Positions 1-7,073 of a stretch of 14,429 nucleotides of DNA are shown here, in pieces. Each line of letters starts with the position of its first letter. The stretch's first letter is position 1. The translations under genes were made by a program, and so were the position numbers. The DNA is taken from contig CALAMB010000014.1 in the NCBI GenBank assembly GCA_937925645.1, positions 1 to 14,429 on the forward strand, in the 5' to 3' direction. The stretch comes from an uncultured Acidobacteriota bacterium. GTDB taxonomy: Bacteria; Acidobacteriota; JAAYUB01. The notes beneath the pieces were generated by a model. It had not been told where the DNA came from. It saw only the letters and a list, made by a program, of their open reading frames with translations, and searched no databases.

Positions 1-115
1 ACAGCAGCGCCATGGCGTAGGTCTTGCCGGTGCCGGCGCTGGCCTCGATGAGGTGGCGGCCCGCGAGCAGCTCGTCGGCCAGGACGTCGAAGGATCGGCA
101 GGTCCGCTTGTTCAC
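1..115 (-). CDS. recB: RecB, exodeoxyribonuclease V beta subunit (N-terminal fragment)
   Basis: Only the first 38 codons lie in the window; the gene runs off the left edge. RecB is the 3'-5' helicase and nuclease subunit of RecBCD, which processes double-strand DNA ends for recombination repair. The translation contains a UvrD/Rep-type Walker A motif, IEASAGTGKT at about residues 23-32, preceded by a short stretch ending in GRHL, as expected at the start of RecB. The start is a GTG at 115-113 that overlaps the recC stop codon (GTGA overlap), with a purine-rich GAGGAG sequence a few bases upstream. This implies translational coupling to recC. The motif alone fits any UvrD-family helicase; the assignment to RecB rests mainly on its position directly after recC. 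Confidence 0.9.
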   Translation of the reverse strand, partial: MNKRTCRSFDVLADELLAGRHLIEASAGTGKTYAMALL

Positions 116-3100
116 CGCGTCTCCTCACCAGAGTGCAGCAGCGGTTCGAACACCGCCAGTGCCAGCCTGGCGAATTCCTCGTGCACTCCGTCGCCTTCGG
201 AGGCGAACACGCCGAGGCGGTCCAAGGCCAGGCGGAGGCAGAAGTTATCAGCCTCCGGAGATTTCCGGTATCCACCCAGCCACTCGTCCTGCGCCGCGCG
301 CATGGCCCGGGCGGTGTCACCCTGTTTGCGGAACTCCACCGCAAACTTCTCGGATGACCGGGGCGCGAAGGGGATGAACCCGTGGACTCCTTCCCAGAAC
401 ACCTCGAGCAGTTGGGCGAGCACAGCCGCCGGTTCGGGAACCGGCGTGATGGACCAATGGTCGGCGTCTTTCTTCTTCATCCCGATGAACACGCCGCGGC
501 TCACCCGGCCGGGATGAGCGGCCGACAGAAGCAGGTGCTCCACCCACAGGGACAGCCGGTCCACGGCTCGGATCTCCCCCGGCCGGACCCGAAGGAGTGT
601 GCCGCCGTACACTCCCCCCACCGCGCCCCGGATGGTGAGGGGCCCCTCCGGGCCCGGGAGCGCGAGCTCCACCGCCATCGCCTCGGGCTCGGCGTCTCCC
701 TGCGCCTCCGCCACCCGCTCCCGGATGGCCATCGCCTCCCGCCACAGTTCGGCGAACGCCACCTGGCCCGCCGTGCCGGGGGGAAGCTCGCCGGCCGCCT
801 GGAGACGCGCGCGCGCCGGACCGGGATCGGCCCCGACCGCCAGCCCGGTCAGCACCGCGTCCTTGAGGACGTATTTCGTCAGACTGTCCAGCGCAAACGG
901 CTCCTCGCCCGACGGCTCCGCCTCCTCCCGCCCGAAGCGGGCCTGGAGGCGGTTCACCAACAGAAACTTGGCCGGGTTGCGGAAGAACTCCGCCAGCTGT
1001 TCGGGTGTCACCACCCGCCACTCGGGCCCCGCCGGGGGCAGGCGGGACGGCACGGCCGGCGCGGCGGCGGGGCCGCTCCCCGCCGCCCGCGCGTCGGCTT
1101 CCGAGAAGGTGAACAGCGCGCCGCCGGGCGGGCCGGTGAAATAGCGTTCGCTGAACGGCTGGAGCGGGTGCTCCACGGCCAGGCGTGGAACCGGCGGTTC
1201 GGCCCCCGGCGCTTGCTGCCTGCCGGCGTCGGGGAACCGGTACCCCTGGTCGATGTAATCGATGAGCTGGCTCACCACCACGGCGGGCTGGAGCGCCGAG
1301 TTGTCCCGGGCATGGCGGCCGATGTAGCTGATGTAGAGAACGTCCCTCGCCGACAGCAGCGACTCCAGAAACAGGTAGCGGTCTTCGTCGCGGCGGGAGC
1401 GGTCCAGGATCCGGTGTTCGCGCCGCATCAGGTCGAAGCCGCACTCCGGCGCCTGTCGGGGAAATTCGGCATCGTTCAAGCCCATCAGGGCGATCACCCG
1501 GAACGGGATGCTCCGCATGGGCACCATGGAGCAGCAGGTCACCCGCCCGGTCAGGAACCCGAACTCCACGCCGGGCTGACCCAGCGTCTCCTCCAGGCTG
1601 TGCCGCACCGCGTCCAGCCCGTAAGCCGGACCCTCATCCCCCAACCCCGGCAATTCGCCCAGGTCGTGGATCGCGGCCCGCAAGCGCTCGGTTTCCCGGT
1701 CCACGTCCTCACTGCGGACGAAGAATTCGTCCAACACCGCGGCCAGCCGCCGGGCCCACTCCCGGCGGGTGACGCAGCCGTCCAGCGTACGGGCCAGCCG
1801 CCCGAAGGCCGCCACCAGCTCGGCCAACCGGCCCAGCACCGCGGCGCCGTCCCCCTCCACCCCGGCGGCCGGGGCGATGCCACCGAACAGCGCGTCCGCT
1901 TCGGGCGGCAGCGCGTACCCCAGCAGCAGGCGGTCCAGACCGGCACGCCAGGTGTGGGCGGGCTCCGGGGGCAGATCCAGCCTCTCCTTGGACGGGCCGT
2001 CCAGGCCCCAGCGAATATTGGCGCCGGCCAGCCACCCCCGGACGCGCTCCAGGTCGCCCGCCGCCAAAGCGAAGCGCTCCCGCACGGGGGCGAACTCGAG
2101 CAGGCCCAGGACGTCCGGCGCGGCGAAGCGGCTGTCCGCCAGGCGGAGCAGTGTCAGGAAGGCCTCGGCCACCGGGCTCTCGCGGCGCGGGCTGCGATCG
2201 GCGATGGTGTAGGGGATCCGCCGCCCCGGGGGCGCCGAGTCGAAGACCGCCCGCAGGTACGGCGCGTACGCCTCGATGTCAGGCGCCATCACCAGGATGT
2301 CGCCGGGTTCCAGGCCGGGCAGCGTGGCGAAGCAGTCCAGGAGGTGGTCGTGGAGAATCTCCGCTTCCCGCATGGGACTGTGGCCGCTCACCACCCGGAC
2401 GGAACGATCGTCCGGCGCCACCGGCAGGGGCGCCGCCACCGGATCCTCGCCGCTCCCGCGGTTCACGAGCTGTTCCAGGTCCGCCTGGAGGTGGCCCAGC
2501 AGGTGCCGTCGTTCCCGTCCGGGAAACAATTCCTCGGATTGGGCGTCCAAGTCGATGAGGGCGTCGAGGAAATCGCGGCCTGTTTTGCCCCACGCCTCGA
2601 GCAGCGACTGGCGCGCCCCCAGGTGCAGGTCACGGTCCAGCTCCGGATCGGCGGGGCGGCCGCCGCGCACGCGGCGCCGCTCGCGTTCCGAACGCAGGTC
2701 GCCCCAGTACTCGGCCGATGGCGTCAGCAGGTGGATGTAGACGGGGATGTGCCGCGCCAGCGCGGCCAGGATGTCCAGGTGGTACTGCGGCAGGGTGGAC
2801 AGGCCGAACACGGACAACCGCTCCGCGCAGGCGATGACGGTCGCCCGCGGTCCCCGCTCCAGCCGGGCGAGGAGCCGCTCCTGCAGCCGCAGGTGGTGGC
2901 CGCCGCCGAGCCGCGCCGCCAGCGCGCGCCACAACAGCGCCTGCCACGCCTCGTCCGGATCGTCCGCCAGGCAGAGCCGGTCCCGCTCCCACGCGCGGAC
3001 GTAGCCAGGCCGGAACATGAGGTACTGGTCCAGGGTGTCGGCGAGCCGGCTCGCCAGCTGGTATAGCCGCAGCTCGCTGCCGCCGATGTATTGCCGGATG

Positions 3101-3522
3101 GGCGCCGTCTCCGGACGCTCCGTGAGTGCGGTGTCGGTGCGGAGCAGGTCGGCCACGGCCCAGGTCAGGTTGTCCCGGTCGAACGGGGCCGGGTCGTCCG
3201 CGTCCGGCACCAGCGGCCGCAGCACATCGGTCACCAGCCGATTGGGAAAGACGAAGCGGATGTTGGCGCAGACACCGGCAATGCGGGCCTGTCGCAGCGA
3301 CAGCCACCGGCCCATGCCGCGCGTGGGCACCACCACGATCTCGGGCCGCAGCGGGTCGGCCAACGGCGACTCGGCCACCGTCCGGGCCAGGCGCTCGGCC
3401 AGAATGCCCAGGTCGTTGCTGGTTCGAAGAAACAGGCCCGGCTGCGATCGCCCGGCCTGGTCGCGCCGAGATGCCGCGCCTCCCCGTGAAGGTCGATTGC
3501 CGCCGGTCCGTCCGCTGCGCAT
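112..3522 (-). CDS. recC: RecC, exodeoxyribonuclease V gamma subunit
   Basis: RecC is the non-catalytic subunit of RecBCD that holds RecB and RecD, splits the duplex and reads Chi during end resection. The 1136-residue product is close to E. coli RecC (about 1120). Visible RecC-type segments are an N-terminal block ending in VVPTRGMGRWLSL (about residues 63-75), a central VRVVSGHSPMREAEILHD block, MVPMRSIPFRVIALMGLND at about 665-685, and VTPEQLAEFFRNPAKFLL near 835-855. The start ATG is the only usable one: no ATG, GTG or TTG occurs between it and the first conserved residues (LFLRTSND, about residue 31). The protein therefore begins with about 28 residues rich in Arg, Gly and Ser that E. 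coli RecC lacks. AGGATGAGG lies just upstream of the ATG and could be a ribosome site, although it also overlaps a -10-like box. The gene is the promoter-proximal member of a recC-recB transcription unit. Chi specificity cannot be read from the sequence. Confidence 0.95.
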   Translation of the reverse strand: MRSGRTGGNRPSRGGAASRRDQAGRSQPGLFLRTSNDLGILAERLARTVAESPLADPLRPEIVVVPTRGMGRWLSLRQARIAGVCANIRFVFPNRLVTDVLRPLVPDADDPAPFDRDNLTWAVADLLRTDTALTERPETAPIRQYIGGSELRLYQLASRLADTLDQYLMFRPGYVRAWERDRLCLADDPDEAWQALLWRALAARLGGGHHLRLQERLLARLERGPRATVIACAERLSVFGLSTLPQYHLDILAALARHIPVYIHLLTPSAEYWGDLRSERERRRVRGGRPADPELDRDLHLGARQSLLEAWGKTGRDFLDALIDLDAQSEELFPGRERRHLLGHLQADLEQLVNRGSGEDPVAAPLPVAPDDRSVRVVSGHSPMREAEILHDHLLDCFATLPGLEPGDILVMAPDIEAYAPYLRAVFDSAPPGRRIPYTIADRSPRRESPVAEAFLTLLRLADSRFAAPDVLGLLEFAPVRERFALAAGDLERVRGWLAGANIRWGLDGPSKERLDLPPEPAHTWRAGLDRLLLGYALPPEADALFGGIAPAAGVEGDGAAVLGRLAELVAAFGRLARTLDGCVTRREWARRLAAVLDEFFVRSEDVDRETERLRAAIHDLGELPGLGDEGPAYGLDAVRHSLEETLGQPGVEFGFLTGRVTCCSMVPMRSIPFRVIALMGLNDAEFPRQAPECGFDLMRREHRILDRSRRDEDRYLFLESLLSARDVLYISYIGRHARDNSALQPAVVVSQLIDYIDQGYRFPDAGRQQAPGAEPPVPRLAVEHPLQPFSERYFTGPPGGALFTFSEADARAAGSGPAAAPAVPSRLPPAGPEWRVVTPEQLAEFFRNPAKFLLVNRLQARFGREEAEPSGEEPFALDSLTKYVLKDAVLTGLAVGADPGPARARLQAAGELPPGTAGQVAFAELWREAMAIRERVAEAQGDAEPEAMAVELALPGPEGPLTIRGAVGGVYGGTLLRVRPGEIRAVDRLSLWVEHLLLSAAHPGRVSRGVFIGMKKKDADHWSITPVPEPAAVLAQLLEVFWEGVHGFIPFAPRSSEKFAVEFRKQGDTARAMRAAQDEWLGGYRKSPEADNFCLRLALDRLGVFASEGDGVHEEFARLALAVFEPLLHSGEETR

Positions 3523-3528
3523 GGCCTC

Positions 3529-3558
3529 ATCCTATTTCATGCCGCCGGATGAGCGCAA
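3529..3558 (-). promoter_or_regulatory. possible recC promoter
   Basis: On the minus strand, TTGCGC (3558-3553) and TAGGAT (3534-3529) are separated by 18 bases. The -10-like box ends six bases before the recC ATG, so a transcript from it would be leaderless or nearly so. The same bases can be read as a Shine-Dalgarno element (AGGATGAGG), so the promoter reading is weak. No better minus-strand promoter was seen in the 143-bp gap shared with the divergent aminomutase gene. Confidence 0.25.
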
Positions 3559-3608
3559 GCGAATCGTGCCGCCACCGGACCGGCCGTCGGCGCAAATGGC
3601 CGTCCAGC

Positions 3609-3637
3609 TTGCCTTTTCCACGGTTTCCGCATATAAT
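3609..3637 (+). promoter_or_regulatory. sigma70-type promoter of the aminomutase gene
   Basis: TTGCCT at 3609-3614 is followed by a 17-base spacer and a perfect TATAAT at 3632-3637. Transcription would start near 3644, giving a leader of roughly 20 bases that carries the AAGGAG ribosome site. This is one of the two exact TATAAT boxes noted in the window, and the better supported one because its spacing and distance to the gene are close to ideal. Confidence 0.75.
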
Positions 3638-3654
3638 GGGCTCCGCGATGCACC

Positions 3655-3660
3655 AAGGAG
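3655..3660 (+). promoter_or_regulatory. ribosome binding site of the aminomutase gene
   Basis: AAGGAG lies five bases before the ATG at 3666. Together with the promoter just upstream, it fixes this start. The reading frame stays open for another 180 codons upstream, but that stretch lies before the transcription start and antisense to recC. Confidence 0.8.
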
Positions 3661-3665
3661 CCTCA

Positions 3666-5468
3666 ATGGCCGACAACTCGGACCTGTCCACCCGTTACAC
3701 CCGGGATGTTTTTATCCGCGAAGCCGAGTCGATGCTCGGTGTCATCCGATCCTGCCAGGAGCTCGAAGATGCCCGGCGGGCCCTGTATCACCATGTCAGC
3801 GACCTATACTTCGACCGGTTGAGCGAAACGGGCAAGCTGTCGTCCACCCAGCGGATCCGCCTGCGGGATTGCACCGCGGCCTTCCGGAGCATGTTGCTGC
3901 CGCGGTCGGCCCGCGTGGCCGGGTTCGACCTGGTGCAGGCGCTCTGGGACGTCAGCCGCGGCATCTCCCGGCCCGACCTGGAGCCGGGTTTCTGGGCCGA
4001 GATGATTCACATGGTCCGCGGATTGTCCGGCCATTCGCCGATAACGCCCATCGAGGAAGACGACATCTTCGAGGAACTCACCGGCCGGGAAGCCGCCCAG
4101 GCCCGCTCCAACGAGCTGGACGCGCTTTGGAGCCGGGTGGAGCGATATTTCAGCCGCTATCCCGACGGTCTGAGTGACGCCGCCCGCGCCCGACGCGATG
4201 CGCGGCGGGCCCATGTGCTCCAGGTGCTCGGCGGTACCCCGAGCGAATGGCAGGACTGGCTGTGGCAGCGGGATCATGTGATCACGGATCCCGACCTGCT
4301 GGCCCGCCTGGTGCGTCTGCCGGAGGCGCAGCTGGACAACATCCGGCGCATGCGGGCGGGCCGGCTCCCCTTCGGCCTGACACCTTATTACGCCTCGCTG
4401 CTGGATGACGACCCGGAGGCGGGCCGCGACCGGGCGCTCCGGTTTCAGGTCCTGCCGCCGGCCCATTACGTCGAAAGCATGCTGGAGCTCCGACACCAGC
4501 GCCAGGAATCGTTCGACTTCATGCGCGAAGTCGACACCTCGCCCGTGGACCTGGTCACCCGGCGCTATCCGGCCATCGTGATCTTCAAGCCGTACAACAC
4601 CTGCCCGCAGATCTGCGTGTATTGCCAGCGCAACTGGGAGATCGAGGAAGCGATGGCCGGCAATGCCCTCGCCAGCGACGCCGATATCAAGCAGGCGGTC
4701 CGCTGGATCGCCGAGCGGCCGTTCATCCGCGAGGTCCTGATCACCGGCGGCGATCCCCTCACCCTGGACGACGGCATCCTGCGTCACATCCTGCAGCAGG
4801 TGGCCGCCATCCCGCAGGTGGACCTGATCCGGATCGGCTCCCGCACCCCGGTCACCATGCCCATGCGGATCACCCCCGAACTGGCCGCCCTGCTCGGCGG
4901 CTTCCGCGAACCCGGCCGGCGGGACATCTGTCTGGTCACTCACCTGGAGCACCCCTACGAGATCACCGACGCCACCGTCACCGCCATCGACCGGCTGCGC
5001 AGGCAGGGCGTTGCCGTGTACAATCAACAGGTCTTCAATTTCTTTGTCTCACGCCGGTTCGAATCGGCGGCCTTGCGGATGCTGATGCGGCGGATCGGCA
5101 TCGATCCGTACTACACGTTCATGCCCAAAGGCAAGGATGAAACCGCCGAGTACCTCGTTCCGCTGGCCCGCATCCTCCAGGAGCGCAAGGAGGAGGCCCG
5201 CCTGCTGCCGGGTATCCGGCGCACCGACGAACCGGTATTCAACGTGCCCCGGCTGGGCAAGAACCACGTCCGGGCCGCCCAGCATCGCGACCTGCTGGCC
5301 ATCCTGCCCAATGGCTCCCGGGTGAACGAATTTCACCCCTGGGAAAAGAACATCGTCGAACGCTCCCCTTACCTGGCCGTGGATATTCCGATTCTTGACT
5401 ACCTGGCCCGCCTGGCGGCGATCGGCGAGGATCCCGACAAGTATTCCAGCATCTGGTATTATTTTTGA
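3666..5468 (+). CDS. eam: KamA-family radical SAM aminomutase, probable glutamate 2,3-aminomutase
   Basis: This is a 600-residue PLP- and SAM-dependent cytoplasmic aminomutase of the KamA family, predicted to interconvert L-alpha-glutamate and L-beta-glutamate. The radical SAM cluster motif CX3CX2C is C313, C317 and C320. The carboxylate-binding Arg of lysine 2,3-aminomutase (LAM) corresponds to R322. ITGGDPL (around residue 360) and RIGSRTPV match the LAM core, and K532 in VPRLGKNH is the likely PLP lysine. The two Asp residues that bind the lysine epsilon-amino group in Clostridium LAM (Asp293, Asp330) align with K488 (YTFMPKGKDE) and N526 (VFNVP). As known from the literature, C. difficile Eam has Lys and Asn at these positions. 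About 190 residues precede the point where LAM similarity begins (WQDWLWQRDHV, near 200); this helical N-terminal region is of unknown role. The gene has its own promoter and is divergent from recC and convergent with the aminotransferase. The family call is firm; glutamate as substrate is inferred from the two residues. Confidence 0.9.
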   Translation: MADNSDLSTRYTRDVFIREAESMLGVIRSCQELEDARRALYHHVSDLYFDRLSETGKLSSTQRIRLRDCTAAFRSMLLPRSARVAGFDLVQALWDVSRGISRPDLEPGFWAEMIHMVRGLSGHSPITPIEEDDIFEELTGREAAQARSNELDALWSRVERYFSRYPDGLSDAARARRDARRAHVLQVLGGTPSEWQDWLWQRDHVITDPDLLARLVRLPEAQLDNIRRMRAGRLPFGLTPYYASLLDDDPEAGRDRALRFQVLPPAHYVESMLELRHQRQESFDFMREVDTSPVDLVTRRYPAIVIFKPYNTCPQICVYCQRNWEIEEAMAGNALASDADIKQAVRWIAERPFIREVLITGGDPLTLDDGILRHILQQVAAIPQVDLIRIGSRTPVTMPMRITPELAALLGGFREPGRRDICLVTHLEHPYEITDATVTAIDRLRRQGVAVYNQQVFNFFVSRRFESAALRMLMRRIGIDPYYTFMPKGKDETAEYLVPLARILQERKEEARLLPGIRRTDEPVFNVPRLGKNHVRAAQHRDLLAILPNGSRVNEFHPWEKNIVERSPYLAVDIPILDYLARLAAIGEDPDKYSSIWYYF

Positions 5469-5495
5469 CGGTTCGGGCAGACGCGCGTCCGGCAT

Positions 5496-6794
5496 TCAGT
5501 CGGACAGCCAGCCGGCCAGCCGATTCAGCGCCTCCAGCACATTGGCGCAGTAAAGCCCCAGGAACTCCGCGTCGATAACCCCTTCCGGCCCCATGTGCTC
5601 CACTGCGGACAGGGCCCGCGCGCCGTCAAAATCGACATAGGCGATCCGGACGGTCAGCTCTTCCGGCGGCCGGCCGAACGCCGTTCCCGGCAACATGGCC
5701 ACGCCGGTATCGGCCAGCAACCGCCGGCACAGGTCGTCGCTGGTGACGATCCCCCGCCCGGCGAGCCGGTCGCGGTGCTCGACAAAATCCGGAAACACAT
5801 AGAACGCCCCCGCCGGCGGCACCACTCGCAACCCACAGGACTCCAACCCGCGGACCATCGTCCTGGCCAATTCCCGCAGCAGGCGCCGGCTGTTCCACAG
5901 GTAGCTCTCGATCCGGTTCCCGCCGCGAAATGCCCGCACGGCGGCATACTGAATGGGCGCGCTGGTGGAGGTGTATGTCTCGCTGGCGACCACCGCCATG
6001 GCATCCAGCAGCCAGCGCAGTTCCTTGGGAAAACAGAACGCCCCCAGGCGCCATCCGCCCGCCCCGCACCATTTGCTGAGCCCCCCGCTGATGATGGTGC
6101 CCTCGGGATAGAACCGGGCGATGGAGACATGCTGTCCCTTGAAATGCAACTCCCCATAGATCTCGTCGGACAGGACGAGGATCTTGTGCTCCCGCGCGAT
6201 GCGGGCCAGGGCCCGGAGATCATCGGCGGTGTACGTCCCGCCGGTGGGATTGTTGGGGTAGTTGATGATGATGATCCGCGGTCGGAACGGGTCGGATCGC
6301 AACAACGCGGCGAACTCATCCGGCATCAGCTTCCAGTGGTGATCGGCCCGGGTCTGTACCCAGCGCACGGTCCGGCCGACGATCTGAGCCTGGGGCACGT
6401 AAGACACCCAGCCGGGCGACGGGACAACCAGTTCACCGTAATACACGATCTGCAGCAGGAAGAGCAATTCCTTGCTGCCCGGACCGATGATCACATCATC
6501 GCCCGTGCTGGGCAGGTGGTGGCGACGACGGTAGTACTCCGCCACCGCCTCGCGGAGCAGGGGCAGCCCCTTGACGGGCAGATAATCCTTCTGGTAGGCG
6601 TTCACCTGCAGGGCCTCGATCACCGGTCGGGGCACCGGAAAGGGTGATTGCCCCAGTCCGAGGCGGAAGATTTCACGACCCTCGCGGCGCAACTGGTCGG
6701 ACAACTCCTGAATCGCCAGGGTGGGCGACACCGTCAAGCCCCGGACATTCAGATTGATATTGACTTCGGGCGCGTGGTTGCTGCGGCGAGCCAT
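5496..6794 (-). CDS. PLP-dependent aminotransferase, class I/II
   Basis: This 432-residue protein is a fold-type I aminotransferase of the aspartate/aromatic aminotransferase superfamily, a cytoplasmic enzyme that moves an amino group between an amino acid and a 2-oxo acid. Family hallmarks are present in order: the N-terminal LGLGQSPFPVP segment, YPNNPTGG (NNPTG at 181-185), LSDEIYGEL with the cofactor-binding D210 and Y213, GGLSKWCGAGGWRLG with the Schiff-base K241, and VRIAYVDF with R383 as the expected substrate-carboxylate Arg. The SKW-C sequence after the lysine differs from the common SKTF, so the substrate cannot be named. The start at 6794 is supported by AAGGAG seven bases upstream; an in-frame extension of 51 codons upstream is low-complexity and unlike the family. 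It is convergent with the aminomutase (27 bases between stops), so the two are not co-transcribed and any shared pathway is speculation. Confidence 0.92.
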   Translation of the reverse strand: MARRSNHAPEVNINLNVRGLTVSPTLAIQELSDQLRREGREIFRLGLGQSPFPVPRPVIEALQVNAYQKDYLPVKGLPLLREAVAEYYRRRHHLPSTGDDVIIGPGSKELLFLLQIVYYGELVVPSPGWVSYVPQAQIVGRTVRWVQTRADHHWKLMPDEFAALLRSDPFRPRIIIINYPNNPTGGTYTADDLRALARIAREHKILVLSDEIYGELHFKGQHVSIARFYPEGTIISGGLSKWCGAGGWRLGAFCFPKELRWLLDAMAVVASETYTSTSAPIQYAAVRAFRGGNRIESYLWNSRRLLRELARTMVRGLESCGLRVVPPAGAFYVFPDFVEHRDRLAGRGIVTSDDLCRRLLADTGVAMLPGTAFGRPPEELTVRIAYVDFDGARALSAVEHMGPEGVIDAEFLGLYCANVLEALNRLAGWLSD

Positions 6795-6801
6795 CGGCCT
6801 G

Positions 6802-6807
6802 CTCCTT
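6802..6807 (-). promoter_or_regulatory. ribosome binding site of the aminotransferase gene
   Basis: AAGGAG on the minus strand, seven bases before the ATG at 6794. It selects this start over an ATG 153 bases further upstream in the same frame. Confidence 0.7.
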
Positions 6808-6861
6808 GTGCCGCGACCGGGCGGGTCGGATGGCCGGACCGGCGCGGCAGATGGTACACAC

Positions 6862-6890
6862 AGTGTCCCCGATCCGGAATGGTATTGCAA
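6862..6890 (-). promoter_or_regulatory. possible promoter of the aminotransferase gene
   Basis: On the minus strand TTGCAA (6890-6885), a 17-base spacer and GACACT (6867-6862) form a weak sigma70-like promoter about 70 bases upstream of the start. The -35 box is good, but the -10 box matches consensus at only three positions. Confidence 0.3.
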
Positions 6891-7013
6891 GCCTGTTATG
6901 CCGGCCGCGCCCGGGGACCGTCCTGTTTTCCGATTGCTACGGTTCACCGCCCGTCGTGATTCACGCCCAACCCTGACAACAGTTTCAACGACCGGCCATC
7001 CGGCACCATCCCG

Positions 7014-7043
7014 TTCTCATTTGTCCGGTCGTCATGATAAGAT
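7014..7043 (+). promoter_or_regulatory. possible extended -10 promoter of the DUF3857 operon
   Basis: TTCTCA at 7014-7019, an 18-base spacer and TAAGAT at 7038-7043, with TG one base before the -10 box (extended -10). The predicted start of transcription is near 7050, about 24 bases before the first ATG. It lies in the 279-base gap between the divergent aminotransferase and the operon, in which I see no other gene. Confidence 0.4.
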
Positions 7044-7062
7044 GTCATGTCAATCCTGCTTC

Positions 7063-7069
7063 AAGGAGG
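7063..7069 (+). promoter_or_regulatory. ribosome binding site of the first DUF3857 gene
   Basis: AAGGAGG lies four bases before the ATG at 7074. It selects this start, which opens directly into a signal peptide, over an in-frame ATG nine codons upstream. Confidence 0.75.
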
Positions 7070-7073
7070 CACC

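Noticed and set aside
382..3066. An 894-codon open frame on the plus strand opposite recC
   Set aside because: It is fully antisense to a well-supported recC, and its translation is rich in Arg, Pro, Gly and Gln with no recognisable domain. Long antisense frames are expected opposite GC-rich genes.
3126..3665. A 180-codon upstream extension of the aminomutase frame
   Set aside because: It lies antisense to recC and upstream of a strong promoter and ribosome site. The translation of this part is Arg/Pro/Ala-rich and not aminomutase-like.
5469..5495. A possible bidirectional terminator between the convergent aminomutase and aminotransferase genes
   Set aside because: Only a short self-complementary GACGCGCGTC is present, without a useful loop or T-tract on either side.
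3666..6794. An aminomutase-aminotransferase pathway operon
   Set aside because: The two genes are convergent with separate promoters and the aminotransferase substrate is unknown, so their adjacency does not support a shared pathway.
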